A stretch of 64,000 nt of DNA from Rhexocercosporidium sp. MPI-PUGE-AT-0058. Lineage: Eukaryota > Ascomycota > Leotiomycetes > Helotiales. Where the stretch lies: assembly GCA_020746875.1 (NCBI GenBank), contig JAGTJL010000015.1:1302001-1366000 (forward strand). The letters run 5' to 3'. The position numbers were made by a program, and so were the translations under genes. The number at the start of each line of letters is the position of its first letter. The first letter of the stretch is position 1. Below are positions 24,201 through 35,479 of the stretch, in pieces. The notes beneath the pieces are model-generated. The model was given only the letters and a program-made list of their open reading frames with translations, ran no database searches and was not told where the DNA came from.

Positions 24201-24677
24201 ACGCGACACAACTAACTTCACTCGACCTCGACCTTCGAGGGCCACCAAGGGAGCTCGACCGTCTCCCTTCCACATCTCACATCTCAACCATCCATCACCA
24301 CCACTGCCTGCCTCGAGCTCAACCTGAACTTTGACTGGATCCTCTTCTCTGCTCTCTTCCCTCTCTGCTTCAGGTTCAATCCCTCCGTTCCCTCGCAATG
24401 CCAGCTTAGGCAATAGCCTTAAAATACCAAACCTCAAAACACGACGATCGCATCTCTCCCAGTCGCACCATGAGCTCAACATCAAGCCTGTCTTGCGATC
24501 CTTCCTATACGTGGACAGCCAAACAGAACGATTAAATTTAGCTGTCAGCCTGGAAACCGATCAATCGATGCTGGAAAAGCAAGGCCCGCGACAGATCCTT
24601 GCTAACTCTTCCAAGTCCTTGTTCTAGGAACCGCGTGGGTGGTGCTGGCCTCCAAGGTCGCCGACAATCCAGCTTCA
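21231..24677. other. Large interval without convincing gene, 3.4 kb
   Basis: Many overlapping open frames occur on both strands, the longest being 228 codons on the minus strand at 23,799-24,485, but none shows a domain, a signal peptide or codon-level coherence. The pyrimidine-rich stretch at about 23,850-24,450 directly upstream of the SCAP start is probably its promoter and a long 5' leader. CACGTG occurs once near 22,000. Confidence 0.45.
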
Positions 24678-27600
24678 ATGATTTGGTATTTGCTGTATCC
24701 GTTTCGAGGGTATGGGCGATGGTCTGCTAAAGTGGTTTGGGCACTTTGCTGACAGGGTTGTAGAACTACAGAACCACCCCAGCTCGACCATAAACATCCT
24801 CTACGTGCAGCCTTCACTCGATATGGCAATTATTCGGCACGCCATCCCGTCATCACTCTTTTAATATCTGTGGCTACCGCTGCCATTCTAATATACCCAT
24901 TTCCATTTCTATACACGAATAATTTCACCAGTGGTGCATCGAACCTTCCGCATCATGTCTGGACATCTGCGCAACCGTTCGAGGGGAGTCCCACGATACA
25001 ACCGGATGTTGTCATGCGATCTATATGGGTACACGGTATGGATGTATGGTGACATAGGAAGACTCCGCTGATTTTGAGCAGGCAGTTACATGAAGGCATT
25101 GGAACCAGAAGTCCTTCTGCGCGCGTTGGAGATCCAGGATGATTTATTAGGCTCGACTATCAATTTCGATCCCCGAAAATCCCCGGAGGAACGAGCTACA
25201 GTAAACCCAACTGCCAGCTTGACGCCAGATATGCGAGATGTTTTCCATGCAGTTAATGGATTGAGCGATTCGTCTTGGTTCTTTCACTCTCCTTTACAAT
25301 ATTGGTCATGCGACGGGCAAAACATATTACAGGATAAGGACATCATCTCGACAGTTAATGAACGTTCTCGACAATCGACCTCCGTCAATGTAACCCTGCG
25401 CCATTCAATCGTATTTAGTGGGAAACGATTCGAGGACCACCGATTAGTTGCCGCAGATGCATTGGTCATCACCCTCGTGCATATGTTGGACTCGCCAGTG
25501 GGAAGACAATGGGAAGAGAAAGCACAAGCTCTTGCTCGCAGAAATTCTGGCCAGTGGCGTCTTTATCCTAAAGACGGACGATCACTCACGAATACTTTGT
25601 ACGAGTTTCGATTCCAACCACTCTCATTCCAGGATGATCTCTTCCTCGGGGTGATTTATACCAGCATCGTGCTGTATTTCTTCATAAGCCTCTCGAAATT
25701 GCGTGCGTTGAAGTCTCGATTGGGCCTCATAGTTGCTGTTATGGCACAGATCGCAGTATCTATCATGTCTAGTTTCACCATCTGTGCTGTCTTCAAGATT
25801 GACCTCTCGAAAATTCCTCGCGAAGCATATCCGCTGGTGATTCTCACTGTTGGGTTAGAGAACATCTTCAGACTCATCAACGCTGTCATTGTCACCCCTT
25901 CGTCAAATTCAACAGCGTCTAGGATAGGTGAAGCTCTGGGCCAAACCGGACATATCGCACTCGCGGGTGTCAGCCAAAATCTTGCTATACTCTGGATTCT
26001 GTCTAAATATGTTTCGCCTCAAGTCACTGCCTTCTGCACGTTTGCAGCGATTGCCCTTTCGTTCGACTTTTTCTACCTGCTAACATTTTTTGCCGCCGTG
26101 CTGAGTGTTGATGTACGAAGAACGGAACTAAGCGACTCGTTGGATCGAGTTGCAACTCTTAGCAGACCATCTTCACCACAGCAGCAACCGAAGCAAACCT
26201 GGATGGATGCAATGTTGAGGGGCGAGTCAGCATTCTCTACTCGGATTGCTGGAACCATTGTGATGACAGGCTTCATCTTGATTGCGCAATGGCACTTCTT
26301 CGACAATGAGAGCTTGGGACAGACTGCTCGCCGGATTATGCACCTACTGAAGTCACAGCCACAGCCACCACGGTCGACTCAAGCTTCTTTCTTATCTGTT
26401 GATATCCACCAGGCGAGAACTCCGACAGCTTGGCTTCGAATGCAAGATCACGAAACAGCACAGGAGGTGATCAATGTCGTCAAACCGAATGCCAACAGCT
26501 ACATTGCCCGAGTTTATGATCCTCTCGTCTTCGTTCTCGATGGGTCAGACAGGACCCCGACCCAGTTTGGAGTGCGCCCATTTTTACCAGCAGCTTATGA
26601 CTTTGCGCGAAATCAATTCGGGGTTTTCATGATAACAGTTGTTGTTACTGTGGCAGCTGTCTCGATATTGATGAATTACCTCCTATGGGACGAATTGTCT
26701 GAAAATGAAGGGGATAATCGCCTACATGACGAACCTCTCTTGACTGTCAAGACTCTCAATAATGGACATAGTCTTGATGTCATACTACTGGTAGCTTCAC
26801 GTGATGGAATACTCGCATCGGTGGGCCTCGACAGATTGATTCGTATCTGGGATGTCCGAAGAGGGGTGATGAGCTACATTGTCCATGATTATGAATCTCA
26901 CGTCGACCCGTTTCCTGTGCTCGCCATCGCCATCGATGGTGACTCGAATTGGTTGGCCCTTCTCTCAGGGTATGATCGCGTCTATCTGTGGAATATCCCT
27001 GAGAGGAGGTGGGGTCCATCAATGGAAGTCCCGGTGAAAGGGCGGAAGCCTATTACCTTCTGCTTCGGATATGATAGTACAGAGTTCATCAATCCACTTC
27101 TGGTGGTTCGGTATAATGGCACAATGACCGAGCTTCGCGTGGAGAGTAATGTCAGCGTTGAAGTTGCCATTTGCCGCAGCCCCTTGGTCTCGGTTCGCCA
27201 ACATTTTGAGAAACCTCTTGCAGCTTCACCCAACCCACCCGCTCGAATCGTCACCTCTTCGAGGAAAGGCTGTGTTCATATAGCATCTCAATTCGAAACT
27301 GGATGGGTGTCTGATCCTGTTGACATTCCGTGTCCGCCAGGTGATCAGGCAATCACTTCGGTTTTACCACTGCCAGCATTGAGCTCTTTCCTCGCGGTAC
27401 GGACTCGCTCGGTGGACCTCGTTGACATTGTCACCCACAAGATCACGCACACATTCAATACTCAACCCATGAAGTCGGACTCACTGCGCTGTTTTCATTC
27501 GACACGCCGTAGACCTCAATGCGGTTCAGTTGGCCTATCAAGCCTTGCAATTGCTTACACAAATGCAGAAACAGGCAATGTTATTCTTCAATCCTACCTG

Positions 27601-28170
27601 CCCGAGCGGGAAGGTGACACAATCTGCTTTCGCGATCCTTACACGCCTGGGAGTAAAACATGTTGCCTCTGGCGTGAAACTGTAGAGCAAAGGTACGAGA
27701 TTGAGAATCCGGGTGAGTGGGAGGCGCTCAAGATTGGATATCTGATTGGGGTCAGAAAGCGTGAACCACCGAGGCGGAAGACGAAGCCACATCCAGTTGC
27801 CAACTCTGGTCTTCGCCGTCGGGGTTTACAGCTCCATCGGACCCTGTCGACAGAGAAATACATGTCAGGGACGGAAGATGATGTTTGGGAGGTTTGGTCG
27901 ATATCCTCTCGCGGAGAGATGACATCAACACCACTATGCGGATATGCTGAGAGCGGTAACCTGCTCATCAGTGGACTGGGTCCCCTACACAAGATGGGCA
28001 GAAGTTCGATTGCCGTAGGCTTGGGTAATGTCATCAAGGTCATCACTGTAGGAAATGACCATTTCGACGGTGGAGAGAGTTCGACCGACGACGCCCTTTT
28101 CGTCGGCATGGCAGCCGCCACAACGAGCAGGAGGAAGAAAACTTCAGTAGGCGCGAGGAAAACACACTGA
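24678..28170 (+). CDS. SCAP: SREBP cleavage-activating protein (SCAP) homologue
   Basis: Exons 24678-24709, 24764-25035 and 25082-28170 give 1,130 aa. The tiny first exon encodes MIWYLLYPFR, joined through a split glycine codon to TTEPPQLDHKHPLR, the expected opening of fungal SCAP. A first membrane helix lies near 39-60 (HPVITLLISVATAAILIYPF), then a luminal loop with several cysteines. The sterol-sensing domain spans about 289-455 with a YFFISLSKLR turn and GLENIFRLINAVI. Another helix lies at about 615-640. A C-terminal WD40 region begins near 665 (HSLDVILL... LIRIWDVRRG). SCAP escorts SREBP from the ER to the Golgi and senses sterols; in fungi it controls sterol and hypoxia responses. The tail is basic (SRRKKTSVGARK). 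No SREBP gene is seen nearby. Confidence 0.93.
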
Positions 28171-29502
28171 TGGTCCTCGAGGCGCACGTCCTATAATATA
28201 GACGATTTCGTGATATGCCGTGGCTTCGTGCGGTTTGACATCGTGCCACAGATGAGGCTGTCGATATACAAATGCATTGCATAATCACCTCGCATGTTCG
28301 ACTTGAATTGTATGGGTATGGTTGGCTCTTAGAATGCCACCATGGGTGGACAAAGGAAAATATGGAAAGGAAGATAAGATACCCCCTGGAATGACATGTG
28401 TTACGGCCGTTGGGATTTGGGCCTCTTTACTAGATGGCCGGCTGGCGTTTTACACCTGTTCTGCGATAGGATTGCAGCGGGAGGTGGCGGGTTCGTCTGG
28501 TGTTCACCTTTTGTCATGCCTCATTGTAGGCTGGGCGTTTTTGGGAATTGGGCTACATTCTCTGGCCTGCTTTGATCTTTTTCGATGGAGAATCACGTGT
28601 ATGTCTGGGTAGAGAGCTTGGCATGGACGCTGAAGGAATATCTGCAATAGCTGGCGAGGGCCAGAACTGTGCTGTGGATGAGGGGCAACGAAGGGAAAAG
28701 GGTGGCACATGGAATGATAGATGCAGACTAGCATAAAGAGACATGAATCTCGAAACTGACTCGAGAGCTGTCAATGTATTCCTTGCAGCCATCATCGCTG
28801 GAGTATAGCAACAAGATACCTCACAATAATTGTACTCGCTACCAAACGGGTTGGGTGCACGAGGCGATAAAAGGGAAATTGTTCGGATACACAAGCGCTG
28901 AGCCCGTACAAGCTTGAAAACAAGATGGATGCCGAAATGCTCAATAGAAGAGAGTTTCCCAATAGCATTCTAACGTTCAATTGAGTCATCGTGATCACAG
29001 ATCCGGGGACCTCTAGTGAAATGTGCCGAGAGCATTGTCCCGTCATTTCTCATTGACTACACGCGGATCTTGCTGCGTTGAAGACTGTTATGGCTACTTA
29101 TCTCGCCTGGTTTCATGGTGTGATATCCTCCAACTTGATTCCCCAAGGGAAAGCTTCTTAATCTCTCAACAGTCCGAGAAAGCCGCTTTGAAAAGACCGC
29201 TCGAATGCCTGTAATTATAACTTCGTTAACAGGTGGTCGGACTACAATGGTGGGCTATGCATCAGTACCTGGGTGTCGGGACACAATTGGAGAGTTGTGA
29301 AAGTTGAGCAGGCGCATTTGCAGAATTGAGATGAGATATTAAACCTCTTTCCCCGAGACGTCGACACTTCCTCTCATTGTGGCTGGCCGTATGTGCATCA
29401 ACTTGTCCCAAATCGATCCTCGTTAGCCGTTCACCCCCCTGGCCCATCTCATCCGCTGTATGCTCACTGCGGGGTGCTCCGTTCCAACTCGAACATGTCT
29501 GA
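28171..29502. other. Intergenic between SCAP and DUF4202 genes
   Basis: Two genes converge here. The interval contains only short open frames with no recognisable motif. No feature is called. Confidence 0.55.
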
Positions 29503-30090
29503 CTATCCTGCTAGTGCTTTCCCAATCAACTCTTTACTCGAAGCCGACATAGGGATCTGCAGCGCCAATTCATGGCCCCTCTCACTCATCTTCCCCCAAG
29601 TCTTCCTCAAAATATCAATTATCTTCTTCTCATCATGCCCCTTTTCAAACGCCTCGAACTGATCATCCAGGAACACCAAACACGCTACATCCTCCAGTAT
29701 CTGCGTCTTCTCATTCTTTTTCAAATCCTCCTTCCGGATCAACTTCGCTACCTCTTCTGCCTCCTCGCTCGTGAAATTACATCCCACGCATATCGCACTT
29801 GCTAGGTCGGCTTGTCGTTTCTTGAGGAAGCCTCGCCAGTTCAGATACCCTGCTTTGGTCATTGGATAGGAATCGCGGGTGATTTCCCAACGCCGGAAGT
29901 GTTGAGCTCGAATGGCTACTTTGAGGATGGGCGAGGCGTCGGGTGCGCGTAGTTCTAGGTAGCGGGACATCTGCTGCGCGTAGTGAAGTTCGTAGGGGAC
30001 ATCTTTGCCGTTGACGATTGTGATGTTTGGGTCTTGGGCGTGAGCTTCGTCGATGAGGGAAATGGCTGCTTCGTAATTTGCTGCTGCCAT
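29503..30090 (-). CDS. DUF4202 family protein
   Basis: Single exon, 195 aa, all helical in appearance. The order of conserved segments fits DUF4202: AISLIDEAHAQDPN, then YELHYAQQMSRYLELRAP, ILKVAIRAQHFRRWEI, YLNWRGFLKKRQADLASAIC and EDVACLVFLDDQFEAFEKGH. The H-x-x-RW and histidine/aspartate-rich positions recall HD-like helical hydrolases, but no activity has been established that I know of. The length is normal and the ATG directly precedes the conserved start. A short 5' region with CACGTG near 30,275 lies upstream. Confidence 0.88.
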   Translation of the reverse strand: MAAANYEAAISLIDEAHAQDPNITIVNGKDVPYELHYAQQMSRYLELRAPDASPILKVAIRAQHFRRWEITRDSYPMTKAGYLNWRGFLKKRQADLASAICVGCNFTSEEAEEVAKLIRKEDLKKNEKTQILEDVACLVFLDDQFEAFEKGHDEKKIIDILRKTWGKMSERGHELALQIPMSASSKELIGKALAG

Positions 30091-31020
30091 TATAGAGGCT
30101 GCGGGTTATCGATTGGGACACACTCGAATGCAGTACGGCTGCAAATGAGTCCTAGAGTTGCAAAACGAGAGTTTTGCAGCGATGATGGTTTGTTGCGATG
30201 GTGTTGACGGTGGGTGAGAGGCGGATGGAGCGGGGCAGCTTCAGAATGCTCAAGGAACTTAGCGGTGTACAGTGACACGTGACTAAGGTTTACTTTGTTG
30301 AAATAAAATAGGTATGGGAAAGGATTTTTGGGATACGAAGATGCGATACATCGTAGTGGATGGTTGCTCATCTAGAGAATTGCATTTTCCTGTAATCGAA
30401 ACTTTTGTGAGCGCTATAGATCCCGATAGAGAAGCAACTATTGAAAGACACGGCACAAACTAGGCATGATCTTTCGTTTCATCAGTATACGAGTCACATA
30501 CCATTTAATTTTGTCGTGCAAAGCTCTAATCGACGGTAGGCATGGCTCTCTCAAAGTAGTGGCAAAAAAGTTTCTAATTCTAAGGAAGAGGCTCTGTACG
30601 TAACTGCTCCTATAACTTAACTGGCCCTGCTTACGTAGGCTAGGCACGTGCGCATACCTGTATTGCACAACAAATTTTTACGCCGAAACATACATTTTGG
30701 ATGACGCTCGGTAAAGGTCATCAATGTTTCCAGCTGTTGCTTGTTGGTGGCAACATCGAAAGCCCGAATAAGCTGGCTGGAGAGCTCCTTCGTTTAGCGA
30801 CAGCAAAGTAAATAATGCTTGTGAGAAACTACATCAAAACTAATAGTGCTACATTGAGTCTACAAATAGCATTCGTCAAAATAAAGAATTCCTCAAACCC
30901 AAGACAAAACAACGTTCAATACGCATTAAATCAGATACGCAAGCACCAAAAAGCGAGCTTAAATGCTGAAATGCACCAAAGAAAATTACATCCTGTTATC
31001 TCTCAGACCCTCGGGCACAT
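30091..31020. other. Intergenic, promoter of DUF4202 gene
   Basis: No coding signal is seen. The region next to the DUF4202 start is presumably its promoter, and the A-rich part around 30,790-30,980 is unremarkable. Confidence 0.5.
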
Positions 31021-31648
31021 TCACCTCCACCTTCCATAGTAAGCCGCTCTGAGATCATTGTCCCTCCTGACTCTCCTAAGCTTCTCTTCCCTCCTTCTCA
31101 AGTCCACCACCTTCCCCACTCTCCTCAACTTTCCATCCCAGAAATGCCTCTTCCTCCCAGAAGTTCGCCCATCTCCCCTCTCATACCTCTCACGACTAAC
31201 ATATTTGCCCGACCTTGGATCCAACATTAAGTCCTCGGGAGCCCAATCCCTCAACTGGAAACAAAGCGGGACGTTGCCGTCGGCTTGCTCGTATAGACTG
31301 ACATTCTTGTGTAGGTATCGATGAGAAGGGTAAAGATGCCTGCTGGACAGCCCGAGACAAGCTGAGGATACTGGATCGAGGTGATCGAATACGGATAGCT
31401 TGATGTCGTTGGGGAGGTTTGTGATGTTCGTTCCGTAGGATGTATCGGGGTAGTGTGTTGGATATGGTGGATCTATTCGACTATTAGGAGAAATAACAGA
31501 TACATTGATTTGATTGTTTACCTCGATATCGGTTCCGGTAGGAAGATGGCGCGTAATGCGAGGGATTGGGCTCGTAATCGACTGGTCTGCTTGATCTATA
31601 CCTTCGAGTCGACTTGCGTCTTATTTCATAATCGTAATTCCAAGCCAT
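31021..31648 (-). CDS. F-box-like protein
   Basis: Two exons on the minus strand, 31648-31522 and 31472-31021, give 192 aa. The intron (31521-31473) uses GTAAAC and the second of two TAG acceptors; the first would put a stop codon in frame. After a basic, tyrosine-rich start (MAWNYDYEIRRKSTRRYR) comes an F-box-like helix set: NLPNDIKLSVFDHL then DPVSSACLGLSSRHLY, from residue 61. The rest (PLCFQLRDWAPEDLMLD... RYERGD) follows the layout of a fungal F-box family with a LRDW-P motif. F-box proteins recruit substrates to SCF ubiquitin ligases through Skp1. The tail is strongly basic. An additional upstream exon cannot be excluded. Confidence 0.72.
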
Positions 31649-33565
31649 ATCCTGAATGTGTAGAGCTAATCGCAGTCTCGATGTTGTGTGGTTTATATGA
31701 CAGCCAGGAGCCGCTTGACTTCGATGCAACGAGGAACAATATAATTTTCTTTCCCATCATAAACGAACCTCCCCTCATCATATACTTAGAAACTCCAAAT
31801 ATGGATATGGTGATCGTGACGGTTGTCATTCGTTGAACTGTCTTACTACAGCTTCGATGAATATCATGGGAACTCTTTTGTTAGGTGCTCAAGGATTCAG
31901 TAAACAGTTCAAAGTAGCACCAACCTTTTCGGGATTTAGGCCTCTGGCCACATGACAATCTCTGAAAATATGCTTCCTGTTACTGAATTACTTGATTCAG
32001 GTCGATTGCAGGGTAGATCGCAATATGTTTTGAAGTAGTGTCCTTCAGCTTGAGGCGCCAGAGTCTCTCCCCATCCTTGTCGAACATTTCCCTCGAGATC
32101 AACCAGATCTGAATACCTCATCGTGACCGCTCTCAGCCTTAATTATAATCATTCAACCATTACTGGTGGTTCGGTCATCGTCTGGTACCCATCCCCTGCA
32201 ACTTCCGCGTGGTCTTGCAAGGTCAGCAGGACTTGTGCCTCGTGACCTCCCACGTGATGAATAGTGGTCACCACGATCAAGCATTCGGCTTCGTAGGCAT
32301 CCGGAATTCTCGGCGAGAGCTTGCATTTAAGCAATAGATAGGTTGTATGTTGGCTGTATATAGAGCTAGAGTCATGTTAGAGAGTCTGGAGCCAATGCGT
32401 GTCCTATATTCACAGTCTAGCCTCCTCGCTTAGCCTCTTTGGACAATACAGACAATCTAAATACTTCAATTCATTAAGATAGAAATGCCAAAAATCAAAG
32501 ATTCATTTAAAAAAAACAGTTCTATGGGAGTTGAAATTCTCGAGGTTTGCATCGATAATGTGTTTCTCCGCAACTAGCATGAAAATCTCAGAGCAATTGT
32601 CAAGTTGCGCTCGATACGGCGCTTCTCCTCATTAACCGTGCCATACGAGTATTACGAACCAGCAAGTAAATGAGTGCAAGTACCACAACCATGATTGTCT
32701 CTGCTGGGAGAGACGCAATTTCGATCAGTTGATCAACCCAAGACTTTCCTAGGTACTAATAGCAGAGGTGTTGAAGGACCCAAGAAACAATCCGATCTGA
32801 AAGCTTCACCACCTCAATAATCTAACCAGGGTCTTGATATTTGAACTTCCTCCAGTGCTTCATTACAACTGTGGGGCAGTCTTACTCTCTTTGATTAATC
32901 ATGTCAAAGGTTGATTCGTAGTTTGCATCATGTCAGTGGAATTGATCATCTTTATAATTCAGTTTTGCTCGGCAGTTGATACTTCTTGGGATCACTCCTA
33001 AGCCGCGGCTAGCCAAGGATTGGCGAACATAACAAACGGCTATACGATCTTCGTTTTTTGGCTGATATGACTACGCGATAGCATTGAGTCAAGCTTCTTG
33101 ACATGTAAGACCTTATTGCCGATTGTCGTTTCCGCAATCAATACGAAGCAGGATTTAGAACAACCGCCCTCGCTTGTCATATTGCCCCTTACTATGACTT
33201 CCCCACATCTTGTGACTTGTGCTTTAATCTAATAGATTGGCAGTCAAGCTTCTAAATTCCGGTAGATATTCTGGAAGATGGCTGTGACTGTCTGGCTTCT
33301 ACCCACCCAATTAGATACTTTTCCTACTCCAACTTTAGTAATCACCCACCCAGTCTGCGTGCACCGGCAGTTGTTGAGACTGGAGACGATGAAGCCGATG
33401 GAGATCAACTGGACACCAAACTGCTACTGTGGTGTTGTTTCTTCTTCAGTCGCAGTCTATCATATGTATATATATATATAAAGATGTGCGCCTGGACGCC
33501 ACATGTTTCTGTTGCGTCTGTTCATTTCCATCACATTTACAGGCGTTCCCAACATCAGACTCAAG
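31649..33565. other. Intergenic, about 1.9 kb
   Basis: Divergent spacer between the F-box gene (minus) and the DUF1996 gene (plus). Only short open frames are present. A TA microsatellite lies at about 33,466-33,480, roughly 90 bp before the DUF1996 start. Confidence 0.5.
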
Positions 33566-34845
33566 ATGCAGTGGAATGCACTCGTCGCTCTTGCGCTCTA
33601 TGCGCGTGTTGTTTCTTCTCAGAAGATGCTTCGGTTCGCTTGCTCACAATTGAGTGTTGAGCGTCTCGATCCTATCGGCAACCCTGGACTGGAACCCTCA
33701 ACTCATCTCCATCAAATCGCAGGTGGCAACTCATTCAATGCTTCTATGGGTGCAGGCTCTCATGACACTGTTGGCTTGTCTAGCTGTACTTCATGCACCT
33801 TCAGTGAAGATTTCTCCAACTACTGGACAGCGGTACTTTATTTCAGGGCTCGCAATGGAACATACAAGCGTGTACCGCAGATGGCAAATCAGGGACTTTC
33901 CCAGCAAGGAGGTTTGACCGTCTACTACATCCCGCCTTATGATGGAAAATCAAAAGTCACTGCGTTCAAACCTGTAAGTCATGTATTTCAGGCTAGCTTT
34001 TTTTTTTTTGACACGCTGACAGTTCGAAGGGGTTCCGTATGCTAGTCGGAGATCCCATGATTCGCTCATCATCTGCGGCACCAAAGGGGGTTTGTCATCG
34101 TTGCTTCGGTAAAAACCAACAACCTTTTGGAGGCGCTCCCTGCACAGGTAACGACACACCCAACTTTCCCAAAGTACCTTGTCTTGGTGGTATCCGTGAG
34201 ACAATCATGTTCCCAACGTAAGTCTTGATTTTCTGAGTATCTTGTCCTGGTCCGTCTTCGTACTCGAACTATTGTATCCGAGTTTGAACTAAAACTATTC
34301 ACTTAGATGCTGGGACGGCAAGAATCTCGATTCCCCAGATCATCGAACGCACATCGCCTACCCGAGTAGCGGCACCTTTGAGTCAGGTGGACCTTGTCCT
34401 GCAACTCACCCCGTCAAGCTTCCCCAAGTTATGTTCGAAGTCATGTGGGACACTAGCCAGTTCAATGACAAGTCTATCTGGCCTGCTGATGGATCTCAAC
34501 CATTTGTTTACTCTATGGGCGATGGGTAAGTTTGACTTTGGTTTCATATCAAAATTCACATCTAATGAATCCACAGCACCGGATATGGAAATCATGGGGA
34601 CTATCTTTTCGGATGGAAAGGAGACAGCTTGCAAAAAGCCTTGGATGCGAGATGCAATCTGGACAAGTGCGCCCAGACTCCGTCCCAATCGGCTGCGAAC
34701 TCTATCAAGTGCCAGAAGGCACAAACTGTCAAAGAGCCTGTTGATGGATGTAAGTTTTGCTCTATTGCTTTCTAAACGTGGGTACATTTCTGACACAAAA
34801 TAAGGGCTTACCACACTCCCTGGCAATGTCCCACTCACCACCTAG
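33566..34845 (+). CDS. Secreted DUF1996 protein
   Basis: Exons 33566-33973, 34030-34217, 34307-34525, 34577-34749 and 34805-34845 give 342 aa. The signal peptide (MQWNALVALALYARVVSS) is followed at once by the DUF1996 opening MLRFACSQLSVERLDPIGNP and HLHQIAGGNSFN. The conserved core follows: SCTSCTFSEDFSNYWTA, YYIPPYDGKSKVTAFKP, GFRMLVGDP, CHRCFG, CWDGKNLDSPDH, HPVKLPQVMFEVMWDT and HGDYLFGWKGDSLQKAL, ending EPVDGWLTTLPGN. The start at 33,566 gives a clean signal peptide; an in-frame ATG 63 bases upstream is possible. The second exon needs the AAG acceptor at 34,029, not the CAG seven bases earlier, to keep the GFRM frame. Members are extracellular or wall-associated and the function is unknown; histidines and aspartates suggest metal or glycan binding. 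Confidence 0.9.
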
Positions 34846-35479
34846 GAATTTCCGACGAGTATCTAATTCGCTAGTTTGAGAAGATTTGTATGGGGAATAA
34901 TTTAAAGGTGGCTTGGTAACTATACGGGACAGGCATATTGTTTTTATTTGTGTATTTGATTTTGTAATAGGATCGCTATCTACAAATGTCTACTTTAGGA
35001 TCCTACATCTGTCTACGACTACGACTTTTTTCGTACGCTAGCTCTTCTCAAGTTCGTAGCAAAGAGGTGAAAATTAGCTCGAGGTCCACAAAAATAGTCC
35101 AAACTGCGCTGCATCGCTTATTATCTCTAGTCTTTCCTTTTTGGTTGTATTGGCCGACCTCCGATCGGGAAGCATCCGTATAGTACTGAATAATGAGGTT
35201 GCGACCACTAGGAAGAGGCAATGATCTGTCTTTCTCGTTGGATAAATACTGGTATTAATCGTTGTATTCTGAAAGTAAACGCTATTATGACAGATTTCCA
35301 TGAGCCACCAAGATACCGACTCTCAAGCCCAAGAGAACTTCAAATCCTAGTTTAGAAGGGATGTCACCTCACCGTAGAACTTCATCTAGAACAGAAAAAG
35401 AAAAAATTTGACTCTAGTAATCCAAGAAAATTCTCCGCCAGCTCGCTAGCTAGATGGTTGACGGACGACTTCTCGAAAC
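34846..35479. other. Convergent spacer
   Basis: Lies between two convergent secreted-protein genes. No further gene is seen; polyadenylation regions are expected here. Confidence 0.55.

Noticed and set aside
23799..24485. 228-codon minus-strand open frame upstream of SCAP
   Set aside because: No domain, arginine/glutamate-rich shadow composition, and it overlaps overlapping frames on the other strand in the probable SCAP leader.
27639..28187. 182-codon open frame antisense to the SCAP WD40 region
   Set aside because: Shadow of the strong sense coding frame.
33974..34022. CAG acceptor at 34,022 for the first DUF1996 intron
   Set aside because: It puts exon 2 out of the conserved GFRMLVGDP frame; the AAG at 34,029 restores it.
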